Assembly: GCF_017377775.1 (NCBI RefSeq)
Contig: NZ_JAFVLN010000016.1
Span: 171,922-235,921 of the forward strand
Origin: Streptomyces sp. VRA16 Mangrove soil
GTDB lineage: Bacteria; Actinomycetota; Actinomycetes; Streptomycetales; Streptomycetaceae
Length of the DNA stretch: 64,000 nucleotides
Direction of reading: 5' to 3'
Below, piece by piece: positions 40,900 to 48,295 of this stretch; positions within the stretch are counted from its first letter, which is position 1, and every line of letters begins with the position of its first letter. Under the pieces are notes generated by a model. It was not told where the DNA came from and searched no databases. It saw only the letters and a program-made list of their open reading frames with translations. The position numbers were made by a program, and so were the translations under genes.

Positions 40900-40907
40900 T
40901 CGAAGGT

Positions 40908-42641
40908 ATGGGAAGCAAGGACGCTGACGCCACGAACGCCGTTACGGCCACCGCCATCGAGGAGGGCCGCCGTCGCTGGCAGGCCCGTTACGACGCCGCC
41001 CGCAAGCGGGACGCCGACTTCACGACGCTCTCCGGTGACCCCGTGGAGCCGGTCTACGGGCCGCGGCCCGGGGACACGTACGAGGGCTTCGAGCGGATCG
41101 GGTGGCCGGGGGAGTACCCGTTCACACGCGGCCTCTACCCGACCGGGTACCGGGGCAGGACGTGGACCATCCGCCAGTTCGCGGGGTTCGGGAACGCCGA
41201 GCAGACGAACGAGCGCTACAAGATGATCCTGGCGAACGGAGGGGGCGGGCTCTCCGTCGCCTTCGACATGCCGACGCTCATGGGGCGCGACTCCGACGAC
41301 CCGCGCTCGCTCGGCGAGGTCGGGCACTGCGGGGTCGCGATCGACTCGGCGGCCGACATGGAGGTCCTGTTCAAGGACATCCCGCTGGGCGACGTCACGA
41401 CGTCGATGACGATCAGCGGTCCGGCCGTGCCCGTCTTCTGCATGTACCTGGTCGCGGCCGAGCGGCAGGGCGTCGACCCGTCGGTCCTCAACGGCACGCT
41501 GCAGACCGACATCTTCAAGGAGTACATCGCGCAGAAGGAGTGGCTCTTCCAGCCCGAGCCCCATCTGCGGCTGATCGGCGACCTGATGGAGCACTGCGCC
41601 GCCTCGATCCCGGCGTACAAGCCGCTGTCGGTGTCCGGGTACCACATCCGTGAGGCGGGCTCGACGGCCGCGCAGGAGCTGGCGTACACGCTGGCCGACG
41701 GGTTCGGTTACGTGGAGCTGGGGCTGAGCCGCGGGCTCGACGTCGACGTCTTCGCGCCCGGTCTCTCCTTCTTCTTCGACGCGCACGTCGACTTCTTCGA
41801 GGAGATCGCCAAGTTCCGTGCGGCGCGGCGCATCTGGGCGCGGTGGATGCGGGACGTGTACGGGGCGAGGAGCGAGAAGGCGCAGTGGCTGCGGTTCCAC
41901 ACCCAGACGGCCGGTGTCTCGCTCACCGCGCAGCAGCCGTACAACAACGTCGTACGGACCGCGGTGGAGGCGCTCGCGGCCGTGCTCGGCGGGACGAACT
42001 CCCTGCACACCAACGCCCTCGACGAGACCCTCGCCCTGCCCAGCGAGCAGGCCGCCGAGATCGCGCTGCGTACGCAGCAGGTGCTGATGGAGGAGACGGG
42101 CGTCGCCAACGTCGCGGACCCGCTGGGCGGTTCCTGGTACGTGGAGCAGCTCACCGACCGGATCGAGGCCGACGCCGAGAAGATCTTCGAGCAGATCAAG
42201 GAGCGGGGCCTGCGGGCGCACCCCGACGGGCAGCACCCCATCGGGCCGATCACGTCCGGGATCCTGCGCGGGATCGAGGACGGCTGGTTCACCGGGGAGA
42301 TCGCCGAGTCCGCCTTCCAGTACCAGCAGGCGCTGGAGAAGGGCGACAAGCGGGTCGTCGGCGTGAACGCGCACCACGGGTCCGTCACCGGTGACCTGGA
42401 GATCCTGCGGGTCAGCCATGAGGTGGAGCGGGAGCAGGTGCGGGTGCTCGGGGGCCGGAAGTCGGAGCGGGACGATGCGGCGGTGCGCGGGGCGCTCGGG
42501 GCGATGCTGGAGGCCGCGCGGAGCGGGGCGAACATGATCGGGCCGATGCTCGATGCTGTGCGGGCCGAGGCGACGCTGGGGGAGATCTGTGGCGTGCTGC
42601 GCGACGAGTGGGGCGTGTACACGGAGCCGGCCGGGTTCTGA
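40908..42641 (+). CDS. icmA: Isobutyryl-CoA mutase large subunit IcmA
   Basis: The 577-aa adenosylcobalamin-dependent mutase subunit rearranges isobutyryl-CoA to n-butyryl-CoA together with the small B12-binding IcmB, which is not in the window. It matches the substrate-binding TIM barrel of the mutase family (YPFTRGLYPTGYRGRTWTIRQFAGFGNA, SVAFDMPTLMG) and lacks the C-terminal B12 domain. The two residues that separate the families read as isobutyryl type: Phe91 (RQFAGF, Tyr in methylmalonyl-CoA mutase) and Gln209 (YIAQKEW, Arg in methylmalonyl-CoA mutase). It is about 11 residues longer at the N-terminus than the 566-aa protein I remember from S. cinnamonensis. ATG 40908 has no good ribosome site. 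Confidence 0.93.
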   Translation: MGSKDADATNAVTATAIEEGRRRWQARYDAARKRDADFTTLSGDPVEPVYGPRPGDTYEGFERIGWPGEYPFTRGLYPTGYRGRTWTIRQFAGFGNAEQTNERYKMILANGGGGLSVAFDMPTLMGRDSDDPRSLGEVGHCGVAIDSAADMEVLFKDIPLGDVTTSMTISGPAVPVFCMYLVAAERQGVDPSVLNGTLQTDIFKEYIAQKEWLFQPEPHLRLIGDLMEHCAASIPAYKPLSVSGYHIREAGSTAAQELAYTLADGFGYVELGLSRGLDVDVFAPGLSFFFDAHVDFFEEIAKFRAARRIWARWMRDVYGARSEKAQWLRFHTQTAGVSLTAQQPYNNVVRTAVEALAAVLGGTNSLHTNALDETLALPSEQAAEIALRTQQVLMEETGVANVADPLGGSWYVEQLTDRIEADAEKIFEQIKERGLRAHPDGQHPIGPITSGILRGIEDGWFTGEIAESAFQYQQALEKGDKRVVGVNAHHGSVTGDLEILRVSHEVEREQVRVLGGRKSERDDAAVRGALGAMLEAARSGANMIGPMLDAVRAEATLGEICGVLRDEWGVYTEPAGF

Positions 42642-42681
42642 GGACGACGAGCCGCCGCACCGGAGGTGCGCCCCGTCGGGG

Positions 42682-43025
42682 GTGCGGGGCTGTGTCGATC
42701 TGCGGCTCCGCCGATGGTGGTCGTGCCCCGTAGGGGCGCGGGGAACTGCGCGACCAGCCCCCACCGGGCCTGCACCCGGCGATGGTGCGCCCGGGACCGA
42801 GCTGGAGGCCGGTCGGAGCGCTCACCCCGCGCCGGGGTGCCGCCTTGCCCACCCTGCCGCCCATGGCGGCAGATTGCCCAAGGCGGCCGTGGCGGGCGGC
42901 AAATGACCTGCGGCGGCGCGGCAGCCGGCCGGGGCGGGAAAGCCCCGGGCGGCAGATTGCCCAAGGCGGCCGTGGCGGGCGGCAGATTGCCCAAGGCGGC
43001 GCGGCGCGCGGCGGCGGATTGCCCG
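42682..43025. repeat. Mosaic intergenic repeat, copy B
   Basis: The 400-bp gap between convergent icmA and a TetR gene contains no gene. 42682-42886 is colinear with copy A. Then the same modules come in another order: Y (42887-42916), X (42917-42969), a Y variant (42970-42999) and a degenerate end. The stem CCGGGGC/GCCCCGG and CGGCAGATTGCCCAAGGCGG recur. Both copies have the same orientation and both sit between convergent gene ends. Confidence 0.8.
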
Positions 43026-43041
43026 AGGTGCCGGGGGCGGG

Positions 43042-43659
43042 TCAGTCGGAGGGGGCTGTGAGGCCGCCGAGCAGGAGGGTCGTGAAGCGGCGGACCCAGT
43101 CCGCGTCCACCGGCTCCGCGCTGACGAGCGTCCGATGCACCACCGCCCCGGCCGCGACGTCGAAGATCAGGTCCGCCGTCGCCGCCGCGCTGACGGGATC
43201 CGGCGCCGGAGGCAGCTCGCCGCGGCGCTCCGCCCGGGCCCGGCCCAGCAGGACGAGGCGCTTCTGGCGGTCGACGATCGAGGTACGGATGCGTTCGCGC
43301 AACGGCGCGTCACGCGTCGACTCGGCGACCACCGCCATGAGCGCCGTCTTCGTCTCGGGCCGGTCGAGGATCGCCGCGAACTGAAGCACCACACCCTCGA
43401 TGTCGGCGGCGAGGGAACCTTTGTCGGGCAGTTCGAGTTCATCGAAGAGGACCGCCACGGCGTCGACGACCAGTTCGTTCTTGTTGGCCCAGCGGCGGTA
43501 CAGGGTGGTCTTCGCGACACCCGCACGCGTGGCCACGTCCCCGAGCGTCAGTTTCGACCAGCCGAGATCCACCAGCGCCGCCCGCGTCGCCTCCAGGATC
43601 GCCTCGTCCGCCGCGGCGGACCGGGGGCGACCTGTACGGGAAGGCGTGCGGCTCTGCAT
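43042..43659 (-). CDS. TetR/AcrR family transcriptional regulator
   Basis: The protein has 205 aa. The N-terminal helix-turn-helix is AILEATRAALVDLGWSKLTLGDVATRAGVAKTTLYRRWANKNELVVDAV. The C-terminal domain looks like the TetR_C_11 type (ETKTALMAVVAESTRDAPLRERIRTSIVDRQ). A 12-bp perfect palindrome lies 13 bp before its ATG and is the likely auto-operator. It is convergent with icmA and separated from it by repeat copy B, so there is no sign that it controls icmA. Confidence 0.88.
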   Translation of the reverse strand: MQSRTPSRTGRPRSAAADEAILEATRAALVDLGWSKLTLGDVATRAGVAKTTLYRRWANKNELVVDAVAVLFDELELPDKGSLAADIEGVVLQFAAILDRPETKTALMAVVAESTRDAPLRERIRTSIVDRQKRLVLLGRARAERRGELPPAPDPVSAAATADLIFDVAAGAVVHRTLVSAEPVDADWVRRFTTLLLGGLTAPSD

Positions 43660-43671
43660 GGTCGACGACCA

Positions 43672-43683
43672 TACCGGCCGGTA
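43672..43683. promoter_or_regulatory. Perfect 12-bp palindrome, probable TetR auto-operator
   Basis: TACCGGCCGGTA is fully self-complementary and lies 13-24 bp before the TetR start at 43659. The core ACCGGCCGGT occurs again at 39351-39360 before the MarR gene. Confidence 0.6.
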
Positions 43684-43759
43684 GGACGAAAGCGGCCGTG
43701 CCGTTCCGCGTGAGCCAGATCACCGGGGGTTCCGCCCCGCGCATCACCCACGACAGTTA

Positions 43760-43866
43760 CGCTACGACTCGTAGCGAAAGCTCGATCTCGTACGACCGAC
43801 TCGGATCTGCACCCCGACCGGCCATGACGAGCGGCAACCACTGGTGCCGGGTGGGGACCCGGCACC
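43760..43866 (+). promoter_or_regulatory. Leader of the thioredoxin gene: dyad and hairpin
   Basis: The 312-bp gap 43660-43971 holds, besides the TetR operator, the dyad CGCTACG-ACT-CGTAGCG (43760-43776). It also holds a perfect 10-bp hairpin GGTGCCGGGT/ACCCGGCACC (43843-43866, GGGG loop). Both lie 100-210 bp before the thioredoxin start and could be regulator site and attenuator. No known riboswitch is recognised. Confidence 0.45.
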
Positions 43867-43971
43867 GAAGCGACACACAGCCGAGTCCGTCGCGCGTGCC
43901 TCACCATCCGGCGGGAGGTCACAGCGACGGACCCGGCCCACAACCGTCCGCGGAAGGGGGAGACTGTACGC

Positions 43972-44940
43972 ATGCAGCCACGGAACATGTCCATGAGCGG
44001 AGTCGTCGATCTCGCCGCGGTGAAGGCGGCCCAGGAGGCCAAGGCGAAGGCGGAGCAGGCGCGCGCCGAAGCGGCCCGGCAGGGCGGCGGCGGCGCGGTG
44101 TCGCCGTCGAGCCTCGTCATCGACGTCAATGAGGCGGGTTTCGAGCGCGACGTCCTGCAGCGCTCCACCGAGGTGCCCGTCGTCATCGACTTCTGGGCCG
44201 AGTGGTGCGAGCCCTGCAAGCAGCTGAGCCCGCTGCTCGAGCGCCTCGCCGCCGAGTACAACGGCCGCTTCGTGCTCGCCAAGATCGATGTCGACGCCAA
44301 CCAGATGTTGATGCAGCAGTTCGGGGTCCAGGGGATCCCGGCCGTCTTCGCGGTGGTGGCCGGCCAGGCCCTGCCGCTCTTCCAGGGAGCCGCCCCCGAG
44401 GCCCAGATCCGGGGCACCCTCGACCAGTTGATCCAGGTCGCCGAGGAGCGCTTCGGGCTCGTCGGGATCACCGTCGACCCGGATGCGGAAGGCGCCGCAC
44501 CGGTCGTGGAGGCTCCGGCCGGTCCCTACGACGCGCTCCTCGAAGCCGCCGTGCGGGCCCTTGACGCCGGTGACCTGGCGGGCGCCGTCCAGGCGTACAA
44601 GAACGTGCTCTCCGACGACCCCGGCAACACCGAGGCCAAGCTCGGTCTCGGCCAGGCCGAACTGCTCCAGCGCGTCCAGGGCATGGACCCGCAGAAGGTG
44701 CGTACGGAAGCCGCGCAGAACCCCGGTGACGTGCAGGCCCAGATCGCCGCGGCCGACCTCGATCTGGTCGGCGGACATGTCGCTGACGCGTTCGGCCGGC
44801 TCGTCGACGCCGTGGCCCGCTCGGCCGGTGACGACCGGGACGCGGCCCGCGTCCGCCTGCTGGAACTGTTCGAGGTCGTCGGGGCCGACGACCCCCGCGT
44901 GACCACGGCCCGTACGGCTCTGGCCCGCGTTCTCTTCTGA
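43972..44940 (+). CDS. Thioredoxin-domain / TPR co-chaperone-like protein (CnoX/YbbN type)
   Basis: The protein has 322 aa. The first 45 residues are a charged helix (DLAAVKAAQEAKAKAEQARAEAARQ). The thioredoxin domain has the active site WCEPCK (Cys79, Cys82) in VVIDFWAEWCEPCKQLSPLLERLA and cis-Pro in GIPAVFAVV. The C-terminal third consists of TPR-like helices (YDALLEAAVRALDAGDLAGAVQAYKNVLSDDPGN). This is the CnoX/YbbN layout, a holdase with redox site. The usual site in plain thioredoxin is WCGPCK; Glu80 replaces Gly. ATG 43972 follows AAGGGGGAG. A large hairpin follows the stop. Confidence 0.9.
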   Translation: MQPRNMSMSGVVDLAAVKAAQEAKAKAEQARAEAARQGGGGAVSPSSLVIDVNEAGFERDVLQRSTEVPVVIDFWAEWCEPCKQLSPLLERLAAEYNGRFVLAKIDVDANQMLMQQFGVQGIPAVFAVVAGQALPLFQGAAPEAQIRGTLDQLIQVAEERFGLVGITVDPDAEGAAPVVEAPAGPYDALLEAAVRALDAGDLAGAVQAYKNVLSDDPGNTEAKLGLGQAELLQRVQGMDPQKVRTEAAQNPGDVQAQIAAADLDLVGGHVADAFGRLVDAVARSAGDDRDAARVRLLELFEVVGADDPRVTTARTALARVLF

Positions 44941-45013
44941 GGCTCCGGTGACCAGTTCTTAAACGCCACGGCTTGTGATGCCGGGGTGAAAGTTCTGTCC
45001 TCAGGGACACACG

Positions 45014-45051
45014 GCGGCCGCGCTTTACCAAAACTTGGTAATCGCGGCCGC
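45014..45051. terminator. Long hairpin after the thioredoxin gene, terminator or cruciform
   Basis: GCGGCCGCG (45014-45022) pairs with CGCGGCCGC (45043-45051) and TTACCAA (45025-45031) with TTGGTAA (45035-45041); the loop is AAC. A 16-bp two-part stem lies 74 bp after the stop, followed by TGTTACTTGG. The rest of the 646-bp gap 44941-45586 holds the dyad TTACT-TGG-AGTAA (45054-45066), the GTTAC site at 45181, and the leader of the DUF6230 gene. No gene is seen there. Confidence 0.65.
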
Positions 45052-45180
45052 TGTTACTTGGAGTAAGTCAGGGGCCTTCTTCTGTCCCGTTCCGTCCCTC
45101 ATTCAACCGCTATGGAAACTCACTTGACAGCACCCTGTGTTGTCGGCTGATGCCGGGCGGTCGTGGTTCGGTTATCCGTC

Positions 45181-45198
45181 CGTTACCCGTGAGTAACG
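45181..45198. promoter_or_regulatory. CGTTAC-N6-GTAACG dyad upstream of the DUF6230 operon
   Basis: Perfect 6-bp arms with spacer CCGTGA. TTAC/GTAA half-sites also occur in the two dyads at 45025-45041 and 45054-45066. Such GTTAC/GTAAC sites recall those of OmpR-family regulators such as MtrA; this is inference. Confidence 0.45.
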
Positions 45199-45586
45199 AA
45201 CCCCCTTGTGCGAGCGCGTGGAATGCACCACGATCGGGCACGCTCGGTCCACTCCCCACTCGTCCGACAGCCATTCGGGCAGCGGGGTGCATGGGTCCCC
45301 ACCGGGCAGGTCGACGGTGAACCAGGGGAGCGCCGTCGGTCTCAGGGCAGGGGGGTCTCGGCCGGTAAGGCTGGGCCTGCCCGACGGGTTGCGCGTGATG
45401 GCTCAGGTGCGACCAGTGGTTGTCGCTCGGGGGTGATCGCCGGTGATCAGGGTGCGGTTGACTTCGCGCCTCCGATGCGGGCGCTCTCCTTCCCGAGGAC
45501 GTAGCACTTCTCCCATCCCTGCCCGGCTGAGCCGCCGCAAGGGGCAGTCAGGGCCGGAGATGTACGTCCGAGAAGGAGGAACAGTC

Positions 45587-46204
45587 ATGAAGTCCGTGAC
45601 TCGTGGCGGAACCAGATGGAAGCGGTTCGCCGTAGTCATGGTGCCGAGCGTCGCGGCGACTGCCGCGATAGGTGTCGCCCTGTCCCAGGGTGCGCTCGCG
45701 GCATCGTTCAGTGTGTCGGGTCAGTCGTTCAAGGTGACGGCGGACTCTCTCGATGGCAAGGGCTTCGTCCAGTACGGCGCCATCGACTCCGGCAAGACCG
45801 GCGTCCACCCGGTCGCCGTCGTCGGCATGAAGTCCGCGACCATCAACAACCTCTGCCAGTCGGTGGTTGTCCCGGTCCCGGTCTTCGGCGACGTGTCGAT
45901 GAAGCTGTCGGCCGGTACGGACAAGGCCAACCCGGTCGAGGCCAAGACCCTCTACATCGACGCCGATGACCTGAAGGCCGACGCGACCTTCAAGAACATC
46001 GACATCGGTGTGTCCGCGGGTGACGCCGCCAAGGGCCCCGGCATCCACCAGGGCGACAAGGCCGACCCGAACTCGTTCGCCCAGCAGGCCGACTCGGTGC
46101 ACTTCGAGAACGTCCAGCAGCGTGCGTGGGCCACCACCGCCGGCACCTTCAAGCTCTCGGGCCTCAAGATGAGCGTCTCGAAGGGCTCGCACGAGTGCTA
46201 CTAG
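45587..46204 (+). CDS. DUF6230 family secreted protein
   Basis: The protein has 205 aa. ATG 45587 has a strong ribosome site AAGGAGGA. A long signal peptide (basic start SVTRGGTRWKRFAVV, core VPSVAATAAIGVALSQGALAA) is followed by a beta-rich domain. That domain starts SFSVSGQSFKVTADSLDGKGFVQYG and ends with a Cys near the end (GSHECY). A second Cys (INNLCQSV) could pair with it. It is the first gene of a conserved Streptomyces trio with a DUF6114 membrane protein and a Ser/Thr-rich secreted protein. Old annotations call it cholesterol esterase without visible catalytic motif; I see no Ser-His-Asp triad. Probable cell-envelope role, unknown. Confidence 0.85.
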   Translation: MKSVTRGGTRWKRFAVVMVPSVAATAAIGVALSQGALAASFSVSGQSFKVTADSLDGKGFVQYGAIDSGKTGVHPVAVVGMKSATINNLCQSVVVPVPVFGDVSMKLSAGTDKANPVEAKTLYIDADDLKADATFKNIDIGVSAGDAAKGPGIHQGDKADPNSFAQQADSVHFENVQQRAWATTAGTFKLSGLKMSVSKGSHECY

Positions 46205-46362
46205 GCCGCACGGGCCCGAACGCGGGCCCGGGGGCCGGCACTTGATGCGCTGAACGGCCGGGCGCGGGGACGCGCGGGAGAACGCGCCGGGCCGTCCCCG
46301 TGCCCGTATCCGGACAGCCATCGACACCACAGAACAACGCCATTCCCGAGGAGCTGTACGAC

Positions 46363-46923
46363 ATGAGCGCCGAAGCGCACGCAGGACTGGGCAGCAAGCT
46401 TGGTCACATGCGCCAATCGTTCCGAGGGTGGCGCGGTCAGCGCCCGTTCTGGGGTGGTCTGCTCGCCATCCTCGGCGGCATCCCGATCATGTACTTCCCG
46501 TACGCGAACCTGACGCTCGGCACCATGACGATCCGCATGGCGACGACGGCGGGCGCGGGGTCGCTCATCATCGGCGTACTACTGGTCGTGCTCGGCCTGA
46601 CGATGTGGTTCCAGCCGCACTCCCGGGTGTTCGCGGGGGTCGCGGCGATTCTTCTCGCCCTTGTCTCTCTGGTGGTCTCCAACTTCGGTGGCTTCGTCAT
46701 CGGCTTCCTGCTCGCCCTGATCGGCGGCGCCCTCGGCGTCTCCTGGGCACCGGGCAGGGCGGCCGACGCGGACGCCGTGGGGGCCGGGCCGGCCGCGGCG
46801 GAGGAACCGGCTCCGGCCGTTCCGCCGATCGCCGGCGCCACCTACCAGGTCTCGGGCGCCAACGACGACGAGTCAGGGACGAGCCCGGACAACGGGACGA
46901 ACGGGAGGCACCGTGCCGGCTGA
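46363..46923 (+). CDS. DUF6114 integral membrane protein
   Basis: The protein has 186 aa from ATG 46363 with GAGGAG 9 bp upstream. The short cytosolic start SFRGWRGQRPFWGGLLAILGGIPI is the conserved DUF6114 entry. Four helices are predicted (about residues 23-40, 48-64, 67-84, 90-112) and a long Ala/Glu-rich tail ends in an Asn/Gly-rich end. Its stop overlaps the next gene by 11 bp, so all three genes of the trio are one transcript. Function unknown; a partner of the two secreted proteins is likely from gene linkage. Confidence 0.85.
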   Translation: MSAEAHAGLGSKLGHMRQSFRGWRGQRPFWGGLLAILGGIPIMYFPYANLTLGTMTIRMATTAGAGSLIIGVLLVVLGLTMWFQPHSRVFAGVAAILLALVSLVVSNFGGFVIGFLLALIGGALGVSWAPGRAADADAVGAGPAAAEEPAPAVPPIAGATYQVSGANDDESGTSPDNGTNGRHRAG

Positions 46924-48211
46924 CGAGGTGCACCACGAGGACTCCTTCACGGAGTCCCGTGCGAGAACCGGGCCGCGGCATGCAGCACCTAGGAAGCGTC
47001 TGTTCACCAGGCTGCACATGCCCGCGGGTAAGGCGATAGCCATCGCGGCGATGCCGACGGCCGTGCTCATGGGCCTGGGGATGACGCCCACCCTGGCCTC
47101 GGCCAAGGACAACCCCACCGGTCTGTCCGCGGACGAGTACAAGGCGTGCGCGGACGCGGTCCAGGCGCAGGAGGACAGCACTTCCGGCGCGGACAAGGCG
47201 TCGGCGACTCCGTCGCCGAGCGCGTCGGCGTCGACGGACGCGTCGAAGGACAGCGACAAGGACAGCGGCAGCGACTCCGGCTCGTCCTCGGACGACAAGG
47301 CCGAGCCGACCCCGTCGCCGTCCGCGTCGGCGTCCGGGGAGTCCACGACGTCCGGTTCGGACTCCGGCAGCACCGCCGACAAGGACACGGCCACGCCGTC
47401 GCCCTCGGCGTCGGAGACCAAGAACCCGCTCGACCCGCTGGGGGTCGGCGACGCGCTCAAGGACCTCTTCAGCCCGGACGACCAGGAGTCGGCCTCGCCG
47501 ACCCCGACCCCGTCCGCCTCGGCGTCCTCCTCGGACGTCGGCGACACGGTGAAGGACACGACCGACAAGCTGGGCGACACGGTCAAGGACACGACCGAGA
47601 AGGCCGGCGACGCGGTCAAGGACACCGAGAGCGCCACCGACAAGGCCACCGACAAGGCCGCCAAGGCCCTGGAGGACGCGGCGGACGCCGCGACGGCGAC
47701 CCCGTCGCCGAGCTCCACCACGCTGCCGGACGACTGCGAGGCGGCGACGGACGCGGCGGGCGCCAACGAGGACACCCCGGCCCAGCTCCCGGACTCCACC
47801 TGGAAGCTGGAGGCCAGCTCGCTCCTGCTCAAGGGGGCGGACTACAAGGGCCTCGTCGACGTCCGGATGGCCGACGGCACCACCAAGCGGGTCATGAAGT
47901 ACGTCATCTCGGACGGCACCGACATCGGCGATCTGCACCAGATCGCCCAGGGGCCGAACGGGAAGTACTTCCACATCCGCGCGGACAAGGGCTCCACGTC
48001 CACCATTCGCGACGGGAAGACGATCATGTACACGGAGGAGCTCTCGGGCAATCTGCTCGGGCTCATCCCCATGACGTTCAACGCCAAGAACCCGCCGCCG
48101 ATCAACCTGCCGATCCTGTACTTCACGAACGTGAAGGTCACGCAGGCCGCGCAGTTCGGCGGCACTCTGCACGTCCCCGGCCTGCACACCACGGTCGAGG
48201 ACACCGCCTGA
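46913..48211 (+). CDS. Secreted protein with long Ser/Asp/Lys-rich linker and C-terminal beta domain
   Basis: The protein has 432 aa. GTG 46913 follows GGGAGG. A basic N-terminal extension and signal helix (AIAIAAMPTAVLMGLGMTPTLASA) lead to a region of about 190 residues made of TPSPSASAS and DKDSGSDSG runs. Amphipathic DTVKDTTDKLGDTVKDTTEK repeats like those of LEA-type proteins follow. The last about 140 residues form a folded domain (STWKLEASSLLLKGADYKGLVDVRMADGTTKRVMKYVI...GTLHVPGLHTTVEDTA). It is the third gene of the DUF6230-DUF6114 operon. The domain likely binds or holds something outside the membrane; function unknown. Confidence 0.82.
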   Translation: MPADEVHHEDSFTESRARTGPRHAAPRKRLFTRLHMPAGKAIAIAAMPTAVLMGLGMTPTLASAKDNPTGLSADEYKACADAVQAQEDSTSGADKASATPSPSASASTDASKDSDKDSGSDSGSSSDDKAEPTPSPSASASGESTTSGSDSGSTADKDTATPSPSASETKNPLDPLGVGDALKDLFSPDDQESASPTPTPSASASSSDVGDTVKDTTDKLGDTVKDTTEKAGDAVKDTESATDKATDKAAKALEDAADAATATPSPSSTTLPDDCEAATDAAGANEDTPAQLPDSTWKLEASSLLLKGADYKGLVDVRMADGTTKRVMKYVISDGTDIGDLHQIAQGPNGKYFHIRADKGSTSTIRDGKTIMYTEELSGNLLGLIPMTFNAKNPPPINLPILYFTNVKVTQAAQFGGTLHVPGLHTTVEDTA

Positions 48212-48233
48212 CCCGGTTCGGGAGCCGCACAAA

Positions 48234-48276
48234 CGCCGAGGGCGCCCCCTGTCTCGTACAGGAGGCGCCCTCGGCG
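48234..48276. terminator. Strong bidirectional terminator
   Basis: CGCCGAGGGCGCCCCCTGT pairs with ACAGGAGGCGCCCTCGGCG, 18 of 19 bases, with a 5-nt loop. It lies between the convergent stops of the secreted-protein gene (48211) and pyk (48296). Confidence 0.8.
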
Positions 48277-48295
48277 CATGTCGGTGCGGGCCCGG

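Noticed and set aside
45120..45160. TTGACA at 45124 as a vegetative promoter
   Set aside because: No acceptable -10 hexamer lies 16-18 bp downstream.
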